DNA from: Hirudo medicinalis
Taxonomy: Eukaryota > Annelida > Clitellata > Hirudinida > Hirudinidae
Direction: 5' to 3'
Assembly (NCBI GenBank): GCA_011800805.1
Contig: MPNW01000058.1
Span: 175,656-239,655 of the forward strand
DNA: 64,000 nt
Shown piece by piece: positions 23,236-36,144 of this stretch (position 1 is its first letter; every line of letters starts with the position of its first letter). The position numbers and the translations under genes are program-made. The notes beneath the pieces are model-generated. The model made no database searches, was not told where the DNA came from, and saw only the letters and a list, made by a program, of their open reading frames with translations.

Positions 23236-24118
23236 TGTTCGTTTCGATCATTGAGGGGCTGGAAAAGAGAGTCCGCTGGAGGAATGGCGTTATAGCTTTT
23301 TGGCTGCTTGGGGGGTGTCCCTAATGGGGATGCAGCTGCTGGGGGGTGAAAGCCTCTAAGCTGAAGTAAAGAGACTTAGAGAAACTTAATATTATTCCAA
23401 ACGTATTCTAGATGCCCATGAATTCTTCAATTTTAAAAGTTGTAGATTATTTTTTAAGGAAGCCGTGGAAATAAATTTAAATATTTTTCGGAGAGATGGA
23501 AGTAGATAAATATTTATAAACGTTTGCTGTCGATGTTTCTCAATGTAAATCATTAATTTTATAAAACGTATATTTTTGTACTTGGGCTTTATCGAGCATT
23601 AACGATTAAATTATTATATAAATAGGCCGTGAAATATTTATTAAAATCGCAACCCTAGTTTATTCTCACCTTTGCAAACAAACCGATAAACGCTTTAAAG
23701 GACTTTGGCTGCTGGGGAATCTGGTGGTGCGCAGTAGTCGTTGCGGAGCCTCTTTTCACTCAGTTCTGACGTGTTTTGAATCATTAGTCTTTGGTGAGAA
23801 CTTTTTGTTAGCTTGATTGTTCCTTCTTCACAGAAATCACAAACTTGTTTTAAGTTACACAAATTGTCTGTTTGGAAGTTTGAGTTTGTTTGGATAAATA
23901 AATATATCATAAATAAAATTCTTATTTTTTGTTCAGCACGTGAGTTGCGTTTTGTAATAAATTATTTACTTTTTGTAAATTTAAGACCTCAACAAATTAA
24001 ATCTTAGCAGATTATGATGGATTTTAGCTTTCTTTCAATTATATTGCCATTGAATTCAATGATTGCTCAATATCTTAAAAATGTCCAGATTATTATCACT
24101 GTGAGAGGCAACCTGAAG
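23236..24118. other. Intergenic / POR upstream region
   Basis: Holds the presumed POR promoter and 5' UTR. The frame that contains the POR start is open from 24014 and would add 35 residues before the chosen Met. No other coding sequence or known repeat was seen. Confidence 0.4.
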
Positions 24119-27100
24119 ATGTCAGTTGAGGGAATGGCTGGAGGAATTGGCATCCTTGACATTGTGGTTTTCGTGGGAGTCCTGGGATCTGCTGCATATT
24201 ATTACATCTCAAGAAAAAAGCAGGTAGCACCTGTGTTCAAGAAACTCACCATCAAGTAAGATCAAAGACTTATTGCTATACAGGTATAACTTGGTATTTT
24301 CATAGTTGTATTGCTAAAAATGTTGGTATTACTTCACATATTCACTCTTGCATTGATACCAGAGTTGCTCTTATATTTCTTGCTTGTCTGTCCACAACTA
24401 AATTATTGAAATATTGCTTCCACCTGTTGCTCATATTTAAGGCACTTGTGTATTTTGAAAAAACCTGTTAACCTGTTAAAAAGGTGTAAGTTTTGAAGGT
24501 GATTGCTTTGTTTTGCTGGGATCAGACTGGCAGCAGAAGCTATTTACAGTTTGCAAATGTTGCTTTGCCTTAATCAAATTAACAGAAATATTACTAAGGC
24601 TTATAAAACTATCTCTAAATATGTAAAATTTTACAAGGCTCCCAAAGCAATAAATTGGGAGAGAAAGTCAATATGAACAAAACATTTATCTTGAATCTTA
24701 ATGTAAAGAAAAATAATTAATATGAAACATTATGTAATACAATAATATTGGTGAATAAATTTTATATTTTTCCAAATTTTTGCATTAGAAACAAATTGTC
24801 ATTCATTGCTGTTGATCATTAAGCTTCATTAATTGATACATTTACGTTAATTTGATCAATCCTTGATTTATTTTCTGACAGTCCGTTGGCCAGCCAAGAC
24901 AGAAGTTTTATTCGTAGGATGAAGAATGGAGTGAGTTTCACAATTTGTGTTGCAATTACATTACAAAATAACAGAAGTTAAGACTGATAATTATTCATTT
25001 TTTTTATTTGAATATTTACTTAGTGTTATTATTATTATTATTTTAAAAGTGATCATAGTTATTTGAAATTAAAATTCATACTTTCTCATAAATTAATGAC
25101 CATTAGAATGATGGTTACATTCAATGCAGATAGTAAAAAGCAAAACATTCCAAACATTGAAAAAAATAAGAAAACAATTGGGTTTTGTTTTCCGATTAAT
25201 GGCGTCGTAGCCACATGAATTGCGACCATCAGACATCGACCTAGGCATTCGACCGTCGGTCATTTCGTGGCAGATCTTTCGGCAAGTCGAGCGAAAAGCA
25301 TTCCGATCGCCCGCATTATGATCAAAGCTTTTTTATTGAATTATTTGGCAAAGTTGATGTGGGAATTGAAATAAAGTCGGAGCACCGGGAGTAACGGCAC
25401 TAACGATTCAATGAATGTTTCTGCACTTCAAACTTTTGGTATTCTCCTGGACTGTGTCACATCTACTTTTAAATCTCTTCCTCAGCCTCGATGGCCTTCC
25501 TTTATCTCCCATGACCACCTTTACTGCTCCCTTTTGACAATACTACACAAAGTTGCAGCTCTCACATGTTACTTTTCATCACGTACCATACCTAACCTAT
25601 TCTCCAATGTGCCATTGCAAAACTAAAGTACAAACTAATGCATTGTAGGCTATGTAATATTTGTATTATCTTAATAATAAGTGTAAAACTGATTTGCAGG
25701 GGAGATCTGTGGTTGTTTTCTTTGGCTCTCAAACAGGAACTGCTGAGGAGTTTGCTTCAAGACTTTCTAAGGAGTCCTCAAGATATGGACTGAAGGCTCT
25801 CACTGCTGATCCAGAGGACTGTGAAATGGCAAGTGCCCTGGTTTTTGGCACTCTTAAATTGTTTCTTTTTATAAATTTTGCTTGTCTTATTGTTGTTAAT
25901 ATTCTATTCTTTAACATTGGTGTAATATCATGATATCACTTTTCAAGTTGTTATTTTTATTATCATTAATGCTTTTACTAAACTGTGAAATGTTAGTAGT
26001 CTTGAATCAGATCATTGATATAAAAATTTGTACATTTGACAAAATGGTTTGGGGCTGCTTAAGGTTACTGTTTCATTATGTTTATTTTTACTGCAGGACA
26101 TTTTGAAAATTGATCAGTTTGTTGTAGAATTTGTTATTTATTTGTGTTCACTGCATAATATGGATTAGATACTTTTAGGATGACCTGACAAAACTGCCTG
26201 AAATTGAAAATTCATTGGCTATTTTCATGATGGCTACATATGGAGAAGGCGACCCAACTGACAATGCTCAGGAATTCATCGATTGGTTGAAGGACGGAAA
26301 TGCTGACCTCACTGGGGTCAGATATGCTGTAAGTTGAATTTGCTGCCTTTGCTATTACCATTTTCATTTACCAGGCACTCATCTCAAACTGTCACAATCT
26401 TGAATTTAGAATTAAATATTAATTAAAAATTTAATATTGTGTTAAATAAAATTATTTTACTGAATATGCAGTCAGTTGTTCTGAAAATCTACCTATTCAG
26501 GTTTTTGGCCTTGGGAACAAGACATACGAACACTTCAACTCCATTGGGAAGTATGTGGATAGCAGGATGGAAGAGCTCGGAGCTGAGCGGGTCTTTGAGC
26601 TTGGGCTAGGAGACGACGATGCTAAGTGAATGTTTTTCCATTGCTTTCACTTCTGTAGTTACCACCTCAACCGAAAAAAACTTTTCTGACTTTTATCACC
26701 ACCAAACAAGGGTCATTTTGTTATTATATAACATTTATTGCTATAATTGTTATTCAGCAATTTGTTTCATATAATTCCATGTGCTAATCATCATTATTAG
26801 GACAACAGCTGTAGATGGCATTTCAAAAAATATTGATGCTTGCTGGTGTCTGCATACATTCTGCTTTAATTTCAGCATTGAAGAGGACTATTTGACATGG
26901 AAAGATAAATTTTGGCCTGCAGTATGTGATTACTTTGGAGTTGCAGATGCTGGGGAGGAAATAAGGTTTGAGGATTTATGACAATGATGGTGACTGTGAG
27001 TAAATGATGATGAAGATGATGATATTTTGTTCTGTTGTTACTGCCATTTTCAACTTGCTCAATGTTGGACTCAAAATTACGTCATGTTTTTTGTAATGCC

Positions 27101-30100
27101 TTGACATCCAATAGTGTACCTGCAAAGGTTGCAAACACTCCTTAATATTTGCATAATTCCTGAAATATTGAACTGATCAATGCCAAATTTGTAAATTGTA
27201 TGTAGGGTTTGATGTTACACACCAAATTTTCTTAGGGTTGAATGAATAAAGCTTGAAAATTGGCGCAAACTTTTAAACATTTTTTCCAAACATTGAAAGA
27301 ATGATTGCCTTGTAATTGTCCATATTCATTGTCAAATTGGATTTATTGTACTGGTCCTCTCACACTAATTAAGTTAATCTGCTGCACAAATACCATGTCA
27401 TTATCCATTGCTTTGGTCTTAGTGTCACTTCCTGGGAATTCTCCAGTTTTTGCATTTTTCATTATTCTTGTTTTTAATTTTTATTATTGTTCATTTTGAC
27501 ATTAATAATAATTTTGTTTCACTTCTTGTGTTTTCGGATGGCATTATATTTTATATAATTATTTTCAAAATGGCTAATATTATTAACTTTTGTTAATTAA
27601 TAAATTGGTTAATTAATTATAACTAATTGTTACTAATTTTAATAACATTATTGCTTATAATATAATTTTAATCTAATTTAAAAACATAGCTAAATTTTTC
27701 TTGATTTTGTTAGTGCAAGGCAGTACTCATTGGCACTGCACGAAGACATTCCAAATGATAAGATGTTTACTGGAGAGCCAAGCAAGATTGGATCATTAAG
27801 GAATCAAAAACCGTACGTTTGATTCTTTTTATTGATCTTGTGTCATGCTCCATAATCTTGGTAAAGTAAATTTTATTAAAAAGGTGTTTTTAACATCAAA
27901 TGCTCTCATTATATTGTTATTGAGATTCTACTTTTATTCTATTTTTATTTTAGAATCCATTATTGGCTTTATAAAGTTAGACCAATTTAGAGAAAAATAA
28001 AAATTTAATTAAAAAATCCATTAATTTTATTTTAATTTTTTATTAAATTTAAACAAAATTTTTGTGTGTTACATGTTGGATATGATTTGAAACTTGTTTT
28101 GCATCACTTTACATATAAAACATCTTGTAAAATTTGGACTTCTTAGACTTCTTAGTAAAAACTTGTATTTTATGTCAAAGTGTTTCTTTAGGCTGTCAAA
28201 AATATATACAAAGTAATTATTAGTATTATTAGTTTAATGGCTACATAATATCATTTTCAAGGTAAACTATGGACATCAAAGTAAATTTTTATGGTTTGCT
28301 TTGCATGTTATATGTCAGACATTCCCTTTATTAGTTTATTTATGATAATTTAGTGATGGTTATAGCAGAATATTAAAATACGAAAAAGAATAAATGACAC
28401 ACTTGGTAGAAGACCATTACTAATAGAATACAAAGTGCCTTGCAAAGTTACTAGAGTTGAATGGCCAAAATTAAGTTATCAAGCAGTTTAAACCGACAAC
28501 AGATTTGTTCTGAAGGAAACGAATTCATCTCAAATGGACCTGATGGTGATCAATTCTAACAACAGATTAGAGAAGGAGATGCTTTAGCAGTAATTAAGGA
28601 GCTTGATGAGTCATGATTTTAGAGCAACTTCATATAAAAGATTTACCAGTCTAGTTACTAAAGCCTAGTCTAGTCTTTCTATAAGGGGTGTAAACCTCAG
28701 CAGATCACATAAATGTTTCAAAAGACAATCTCCAATTTGCTGAATGAATTTATGAAGTTAGTAATTGAAAATGTTTGAGGAATGCCATCAAGATGGGTTT
28801 GCAAATATGATTGCAGACAACAAATTAGATGAAACCATCCAAAAATGGGTACTTTCTATCTGTGTTGAGCTGTATCAATAGAAGTAATTATTGATAGTTT
28901 GAGTCAGCATTTACTTACATTATAGAGTTCAAGAAACAAAAATATATTGTGAATATTGAACTGAATTTTATTTATTTCAACTCTCAGACATCTAGTTGCT
29001 TTATTTTGTAGACCATTTGATCCCAAGAACCCCTTCTTGGCTACTGTCACTATTAAGCGAGAACTCCATATGGCTGGCTCAAGGTCTTGCCTCCATATAG
29101 AACTGGATTTGACTGGCTCAAAGATAAGGTATGAGTGTGGTGATCATGCAGCCATCCTTCCTCAAAATGATGCCACTATTGTCCAGTGGATCGGGGACAG
29201 ACTCAAGGTGGATCTCGATGTTGTATTCACTCTCAACAACAATGATGGTCTGTGCAAATTAATCTAAATTGTTCTCTGTACTGATTGAAAGTTGTCCATT
29301 TTATTGTTATTCATTAATGTTGTGCTTACGTTGAAGTCATGTTTGTGGTTACGGCATTGTTTTGATAATTATTTAAACAATCTTAACATTATGTAATCAC
29401 TGGTAATTAGTGAATTCTGTTCCCATTACATTGTATTTGCTGTGTTGAATAGCTGAGGCCACAAAGAGTCATCCATTTCCCTGTCCCACAACTTACAGGA
29501 TGGCCTTGACCCACTACTTGGATATCACTTCTTGTCCAAGAACAAATGTGCTGAAGGACATTGCTCAGTATGCTAATGATGAAGAGAGGGATTTTCTCCT
29601 CTCGCTCACCAAGTCAACACATGAGTCAAAGGTGAACATGTTGTACATGCACATGGTTATTCTGTCATAATTATTATCAATATGACTTATCAATTTTTCT
29701 TCTAGGAAGCTTACTTGGACTGGATCGTGTCAAAGCACCGGACAATTATCCATGTTTTGGAAGACTTAGAATCCCTCAATCCACCTATTGACCACCTCTG
29801 TGAGCTGCTCCCTCGTCTTCAAGTCCGATATTACTCTATCTCATCATCACCAAGGGTGAGTATGAAGACATTAATCAGGCAAAAGCATTTAACAAGCTTT
29901 TATGTAACATTAATTCATAATTATTTTTACCAAGATTACCAAATCCTTAAGAATGCACAATTTTAATTTATTCATCAGTATTAAATGCACGAATAGTAAG
30001 CAGAAATTAAAATAATTACAGCCTCTATACATGTTTTGAAGCTTGAGTCACTCATCAACTCAATTTGAAATTCATTTGAAAGTCATCTCTAATTAATAAC

Positions 30101-31036
30101 ATTATTATTATTCTTATTCCTCAATTCTAGGTGAATTCATCAAGGCTCTCTATAACAGCTGTAATTGTGGAGTATGTTACCAAGCTTGACAGACCCATGA
30201 CGGGTGTAGCAACTGGAATGTTAAGAGCCATGGAACCTTCCGAGATCCTTAGCCCCAAAGTGCCAGTCTTTGTAAGAAGGTCACAGTTCAAGCTTCCTTA
30301 TAAGTCGGCTCTTCCCATCATCATGGTGGGACCAGGAACAGGTCTTGCACCTTTCATGGGGTTTCTTCAAGAGAGACTCTATCAGAAGCAAGAAGGTAGT
30401 CTCACATCCTATTATTTTATATCAAGCCTCCTTTTAATAAAACGCTTGCAATGTAATTAGAGTGTCAATTCTATTTCGGTTTTGACTGCCACAATTTATG
30501 CAAATGGATAAAATTGTCACCACATTAATATATTTCTAGGTAAACCAATTGGAGATATGCATCTCTACTTTGGATGTCGTCACAGGAGTGAGGATTTCAT
30601 ATATGAACAGGAGCTGCAAAAGTTTTTGGATGAAGAGGTTCTGACAAAGTTACATGTTGCCTTCTCCAGGGATCAGGAGAAAAAGGTCTATGTTCAGCAC
30701 CTGATGGAACAAAATGGAAAAGAAATCTGGGAGACATTGGAGCAAAAGGGACACTTCTATGTTTGTGGGTTAGTAATTGAGACAAAGCTAACCTAATGTA
30801 GCATAATCTATTAGGTAATGGTGCTTAAGATGCTAGGCTTGAAAGCTCATCTTTAAACCTATCCACATTTGAGCCTAATTCAAATTTTCAGAGATGCAAA
30901 AAACATGGCCCATGATGTTGACTTAACACTGCACAAAATAGCTGTCAAGCATGGAAATCTTGACTCCACCTCTGCCTCAGATTACATCAAAAGGATGCGA
31001 TCCTCTGGAAAATACTCATGTGATGTGTGGAGCTGA
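24119..31036 (+). CDS. POR: NADPH-cytochrome P450 reductase
   Basis: ER-anchored diflavin enzyme that passes electrons from NADPH through FAD and FMN to microsomal P450s. Exons: 24119-24255, 24882-24930, 25700-25828, 26179-26328, 26501-26625, 26876-26965, 27714-27812, 29012-29247, 29453-29631, 29706-29855, 30131-30395, 30540-30768, 30892-31036; about 660 aa (human 677). N-terminal membrane anchor ([20 protein letters not shown]). FMN domain: [38 protein letters not shown] domain: RYYSISSSP and GVATG. NADPH domain: [12 protein letters not shown] and a C-terminal DVWS, ending in the Trp expected to stack on FAD. An upstream in-frame ATG at 24014 exists, but the chosen Met gives a normal N-terminus. 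The intron after exon 3 starts with GC (GAAATG|GCAAGT), the classic GC-AG form. The exon before DDLTKLPEI fits the family exactly with that splice. Confidence 0.96.
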
Positions 31037-31313
31037 AGACTTCCAAAGAGTTTCGAGAACATTTACTTAAAATTCACTCATGCTTCTAGGACCAATATAT
31101 TTTAGGATTTGCCTCAATATCAATGCTGTTTCACACTTGACTTTTATGCTTCCCATCCAGTGAAAATTATTTTGTTACCAATATTTTGTTTTGAACAGAT
31201 GTTTTGCCAGGAAATGGGACTGAATCAAATTCGGTCTCTGAAGAAATTTTATGAAACATTTAAATGTTATCTAGTAACCTTATGCCACACTTCTCAGACT
31301 TAGTATGAGTTGC

Positions 31314-31319
31314 AATAAA
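31314..31319 (+). terminator. Polyadenylation signal of POR
   Basis: AATAAA 278 bp after the POR stop codon and 77 bp before the last codon of the convergent RPA32-like gene. The two 3' UTRs probably lie very close or overlap. Confidence 0.5.
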
Positions 31320-31395
31320 CAAAACAAAAATAGAACTTGGGTGAAGTCATTCTTTAGCCAAGAATTAAGAATTGTGTACTTTGTTGGCTATTTGG

Positions 31396-32013
31396 TCATG
31401 GGAGAGTAATTAAAGTTTTGATGAACTTTTTCTCTGTGTCTGAGCTTGGCCTGATAGAGAGACAATTGAAGGTAGATTTGTCCTTACAGTCAACGCGACC
31501 CACACATCTGTAGTGACCCCCTCGTAGGAATCTCAATCCAGCATCGTGCATGTAATAGATGCAAGTCATGGCATCAGTGTCATCTCTAAGTACGAATTCA
31601 ATGGCATCGAAAGTAGGATGCCTAACTACGGGCGAATTGATTTTCCCGAAAATTTCAAACAACACGAAATTGGTCCTGTTTGAGGCGATTTCCAGAACTC
31701 TGGAAATACTGCACGTGACTAATTGGAAGTCCCTGGCATCGAATGCTGGAGCATTCTTTAAGTCGTGAATAGAATCTGAGCAAGGATAAAACTGTTTGAA
31801 GCTGCTTGTTTCGACTTGAGGAACAAGATCCCTGTAATTTGAATTTCTCACCGCGGAAGAGACGGTTTTAAGAGATGTAGAATGTTGATTGTCTTCTTTA
31901 AAACTAGAGTTTTGAGATTGCCTCTGAAGAAATGCAGGAACTGTATTTGGAACCGATGGTTTTCTTCTGTCAGAAACTGCTGGAATCCTCCGTTCATTGA
32001 CCCTAGCCGCCAT
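31396..32013 (-). CDS. Intronless RPA32-like OB-fold protein
   Basis: Single-exon ORF of 205 aa from the first ATG of the conserved frame (MAARVNERR). The N-terminal third is Ser/Asn/Pro-rich and probably disordered. The C-terminal half looks like the OB fold of replication protein A subunit 2: FQLVTCSISRVLEI, then a DDTDAMTCIYY strand, GGHYRCVGRV and a final helix after LSIRP. RPA2 binds single-stranded DNA in replication and repair; this assignment is by pattern only. It lacks the C-terminal winged helix of canonical RPA32 (about 270 aa). With no introns in an intron-rich neighbourhood, it may be a retrocopy or a specialised paralogue; another OB-fold protein is possible. It converges tail-to-tail with POR, 360 bp apart. 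Confidence 0.5.
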   Translation of the reverse strand: MAARVNERRIPAVSDRRKPSVPNTVPAFLQRQSQNSSFKEDNQHSTSLKTVSSAVRNSNYRDLVPQVETSSFKQFYPCSDSIHDLKNAPAFDARDFQLVTCSISRVLEIASNRTNFVLFEIFGKINSPVVRHPTFDAIEFVLRDDTDAMTCIYYMHDAGLRFLRGGHYRCVGRVDCKDKSTFNCLSIRPSSDTEKKFIKTLITLP

Positions 32014-32422
32014 TCCGGGAAGTAATAACAAAGCGCCCGATTAGCGTCTGCTCGTAAATGTAAATGCAACGATATCACTTTATAACATTATTAAATCTTT
32101 TAAATTCATTAGATGACGCCATTTTATAGCTCGCCTTTATTTGCAATAAAATACAATAAATTTAATTAATTTTTAATTAATTAATTTTCTCGGATGCTTT
32201 AATTAAACAGATTTGACAACGCTAAACATCAGCATAAACACGGAGGTTTCATAATTTCGATAATTAGGGAGAGACCATAAGCTAAAAAAGGTTGAACCAC
32301 TTCGATGTTATTAAGAAAAAAATATGTCTATTAAAGTCCGAAGTAAAATAACCAATGTGTAAGCGTACAAATACTATTCAACTAATTTTCTTTTTTTGAT
32401 TACTTTGATCTCTTGTTATTTT

Positions 32423-32533
32423 AATATACCGTGCGATTCATAAGTCTCCGTCTCTAAAACTAAATTTTAGTTTTAATTTTAGTTATAGTTTAGGACTGAT
32501 TATTTTAGAGACTTATGAATCGCACGGTATATT
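32423..32533. mobile_element. Short inverted-repeat element (MITE-like)
   Basis: Perfect 26-bp inverted repeats: AATATACCGTGCGATTCATA... at 32423-32448 and its reverse complement at 32508-32533, around about 60 bp of AT-rich centre that is itself partly palindromic. TA dinucleotides lie at both edges of the GTGCGATTC core, as in Tc1/mariner-type MITEs. It lies in the intergenic region 32014-33264 between the RPA32-like gene and the innexin; apart from the innexin TATA box, I see nothing else there. Confidence 0.75.
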
Positions 32534-33138
32534 AGCATTGGCAGCACCGGGGTCCTTAGCTAGATTAATGTAATGCTTACCAAGTCAATAAAATTAAATT
32601 TAGGAGACATAAGAGATACTGGTTTTGATTTATTCTTTATCCTCATAAAAGGTCAAAACAGGTCACAAGTATCAAATGACCTTGTTGTTGACATCACACC
32701 AGGAATTTATACATAAATTTTTCCAGGGGAGGGAAGATGTATATGCAAAGGACTTTAATAAAATAAACAAACAAAAAGGGTGGGGGCAGAGAGTTGTGTG
32801 TGTAAATCAAGAGCAGGGAGTGCATCTCTACAGAATTGACCGCATCATATGATATTTTTTGCATTTTCAAGACCAAGTTGAACTAACATGGCTGTTTGGA
32901 AGTGGAGAGCTTATTGGAGAGGGGCGTCCTCAAAATTTGAAGGGTAAAAAAATCCCTGCATCATACTATTTTATTTGATGGGTTTTAATGTTGAATTCTC
33001 AACTTTAATTTTTTTACAATTTATTTAAGCTCTTCCTTTAAAAAAAAAATCCCGACATCAATGAAACGAATATCAACAACGAATGATTCACACTCGGTCA
33101 CCGACTGACTTGCGTCAACGCAACGGAGCCTTGCTGCA

Positions 33139-33145
33139 TATAAAA
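33139..33145 (+). promoter_or_regulatory. TATA box of the innexin gene
   Basis: TATAAAA lies 120 bp before the innexin ATG, in a locally GC-richer stretch. Transcription would begin near 33170, leaving a 5' UTR of about 95 bp. Confidence 0.45.
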
Positions 33146-33264
33146 GCATGGCAGATATTCATGCCTAGGACTGATCATTTTAGATCAACTCTTACAACTT
33201 TTTCCGAAAGTTTAATCTGATACAAATAATTTTATATATAACCTTAAACTGATAAACTTGATAA

Positions 33265-36144
33265 ATGGTCAGTACTATTGTTTCGACTGTGGCGTCATCC
33301 TTGGGTGGTTTTGGAGGGCGGAAAGTTGAAAATTTCATTGACAGACTGAACAGATATTACTCTTCCATCTTTCTTTTGTTCTTGGCCTGTCTTGTGTCTT
33401 CCAAGCAACTAGTGGGCAATCCAATTGAATGTTGGTGTCCCGCTCAATTTACGGATAATCAAGTCCGCTACACAAATTCCTATTGCTGGGTCAGCAGCAC
33501 TCACTATCTTTCCAAAGAACATGCGGTCATACCACGCTCTTTTTCCAAGGATTACAGCATTGCTTATTACCAATGGGTACCCCTGATGTTCCTAATGCAA
33601 TGTTTTTTAAGCCATATTCCATACCTTCTATGGAGATTCTTTCTCCAACAAAACGGTGCCAATGTATCTGGTCTCTTAGAGGCTGCCTTGATGGCTAATG
33701 AAACTAGCCAGTTAGAAATGCGAAAAAAAGCAATCGAACACATCGCTTATCAGCTGGACAGATACACTTCAACCAGGAGACATTCTGATTCCAGTTGCTA
33801 CACCAGAGTTATGAACGTTCTTTCCAGGAAGTTCTTTCTATTTGGTGGAAGAAACTACGGAAACTTCCTTGCCAACTGTTACATTTTCATCAAGGTTGGA
33901 TTGTTTAAAAACATGAGATAAAGTAGAATGAAAAGCGCAGAAGAAGCCTGAACTTCCATCAATATTAAAATGCACTCATGCTGCTTTTACGCCTTTTCAG
34001 TGTGTCGAAAATATTAAATTTCGTGCAATTCAATTTCTGCTCAAGTTATAAATTAGCGATTTATTGAATTGTTCAGCTTAAGAACTTTATTACCAATTTA
34101 TTTTAAGTAACACATCGATTTATAAACCTAAACTTTACAAACCGCCCGCATTATACATACACAGCAATATCGGGTTTTCGGTAACATGCTCGCTAGGGCC
34201 ATGGCACTGCGGTACCGCCGGCAGAAATTTCGGACCCTAAGCCATAATTCTACGAAAAAAGTTTTTAATATACAAGTCGTCATACATACTTTTAAGATAC
34301 AAATCGTAATAACATAAGTTCATAATTGGTTGATATCGATACTATTTTTAAAAATTGTTTTCGTTAAATTAATGCAAAAAGGCGGTTATAAAAAAAAAAT
34401 ATTTCTATATTTTCTTTGCCTTACCAGCAGGAATTTTTTCGTAAGTTGCAGTTGATTAGTAATGGCAGTAATATTATTACATAGGCGTACATTATAAACT
34501 TTGCATAACTGATTATAATATTTTAAGACCCGAGAAAATTGACGGGCCCCTGGGCACCATCTCCGTCTATCGGCGGCCCTGGTTAGAACACACATGCGCC
34601 CTATATCGAGTACCCCGGCTTGGCATTTTTAAAATGCATTTCTAGATTTTTAACGTAATGAACATTCTAAAAAATATAACGACATGAAGTTAATAATTAT
34701 GATATCTATGAAACACCATGTTTAAAAGTAAATATAAAATAAATTTAAGAGTTGGAACGGAGCCTCACTAAAAGTTTGATAGACAATTTACGTTGAGATG
34801 AAGACGAAAACATTTTGTTTGTTTGTTTTATTTTATTAAAGTCGAAAACATTTATTGCAGCGTAGTTAGTTATACATATAGGCATTAGAAGAACTTTTTA
34901 AAATCTGACAACATATTTTTTTAGGCAATCTACATTTGCAATTCGGTACTTCAAATTCATCTCTTAGACATGTTACTAGGAGAAGAGAGGAGTTATCATC
35001 TTTATGGAATTAAGGCCATCCACGGTATGATCCTAAGAATGCCCTGGACGGACCCGGACCACTTTCCCACTGGAACCCTGTGCGAACTAGAAATTCGGGA
35101 CCAATCAAGAATACACAATTATGTCGTCCAATGCGTTCTCAGCATCAACATCTTCAATGAAAAGATATTTGTCTTTCTGTGGTTTTGGTTTTTTGTCCTC
35201 ATTGCCATCACCTCTCTTGATCTTATCATATGGTTCTTTCATAATTTCTACTGGGAAGGAGCAACTAAGTATGAAATGTTTTTTGGTTGTTTTTTTTTGT
35301 TCACTGGAAAATATAGTATTCATATATAAGTGTCTGATATTAGTGAAGTCACACTACAGATTCAAATACTCGATTAAGATTAAGAATTCTCTTCTTAAGC
35401 AAATACTTTGATTAAATCATTCAAAATGTTCTATTCAAACATTATTTACCATGCCATCAAATTGATGCTTTGCATCTTAAACTTGGAAAGTCAATTTTAA
35501 GATCTAATTAGGCAATTAAGCCAGGGCTACAGAGTGGGGGGACAAGCACCCAGGGGTACCTGTAATTTTTTTGGTTTTAAAATACTAAAATTTTACAATC
35601 ATGAGATTTTTTTGTTTTTCCATAACCAAATTGACATAACATAGGGGCCTGAAATTTCTGATTAAGCAAAAGAATTTGGCTAAGCAGACTTCTTTGATTC
35701 ATTGTCCTCGGATTGTCAGGAAATTTAACCACAAAATACGTCCCCTCACCCTGCCAACTCTACTCAGAAGCTTAATAAAGATATCTTACAGCTGTAGCAA
35801 TAAGTATAAATTTCAATTTTGTATATTATGTACAATTATGAAATATGTCCTCCAGTTTTGTTTCTAAAAGACTGTGCAGAAAGATAGGACACAAGCCTCA
35901 CTTAGACCCAGTGCTTTTGTCACGATTCGTCAGAAGTTACCTGCGAAGAGATGGCATGGTGATACTCCGCCTGATGGGCTGTAATTGCGGTGACGTCCTC
36001 ATCGGCGAGATCCTCGATCAGCTCTGGTTTTGCTATATGCCAAGACCTTCAGAAAAGAATTATGTCAACATCAGGTCGGGATTCAAGACAAAGGAAACTT
36101 CCATATCACTAAGGGAGAGTTCATCAACTGTTCAACTTGTCTGA
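33265..36144 (+). CDS. Innexin gap-junction protein
   Basis: Four-pass membrane protein that forms invertebrate gap junctions and hemichannels. Exons: 33265-33894, 34925-35268, 35871-36144; about 415 aa, a normal innexin size. The N-terminus (FIDRLNRYYSSIFLLFLACL) leads into TM1. The first extracellular loop has the paired Cys of ECWCPAQF and YCWVS. TM2 starts with the family signature YYQWVPLMFL. The second loop has Cys in GTLCELEI and VVQCVL, followed by TM4 (FLWFWFFVLIAITSLDLIIW). The cytoplasmic tail carries FVRSYLRRDGMVILRLMG, also typical. Splice sites: AAG|GTTGGA, TTTTTTAG|GC, ACTAA|GTATGA and CTAAAAG|A. The orthologue group is not assigned. This gene is the best taxonomic clue in the window. 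Confidence 0.94.
34196..34585. mobile_element. Possible non-autonomous hAT-like element
   Basis: In innexin intron 1. The ends look like hAT termini: TAGGGCCATGGCACTG at about 34196, and at the other end the reverse complement reads CAGGGCCGCCGATAG. Both ends are GC-rich around an AT-rich centre. I could not confirm an 8-bp target-site duplication. Confidence 0.3.

Noticed and set aside
34196..34585. Autonomous transposon in innexin intron 1
   Set aside because: No transposase frame and no confirmed target-site duplication; listed only as a possible non-autonomous element.
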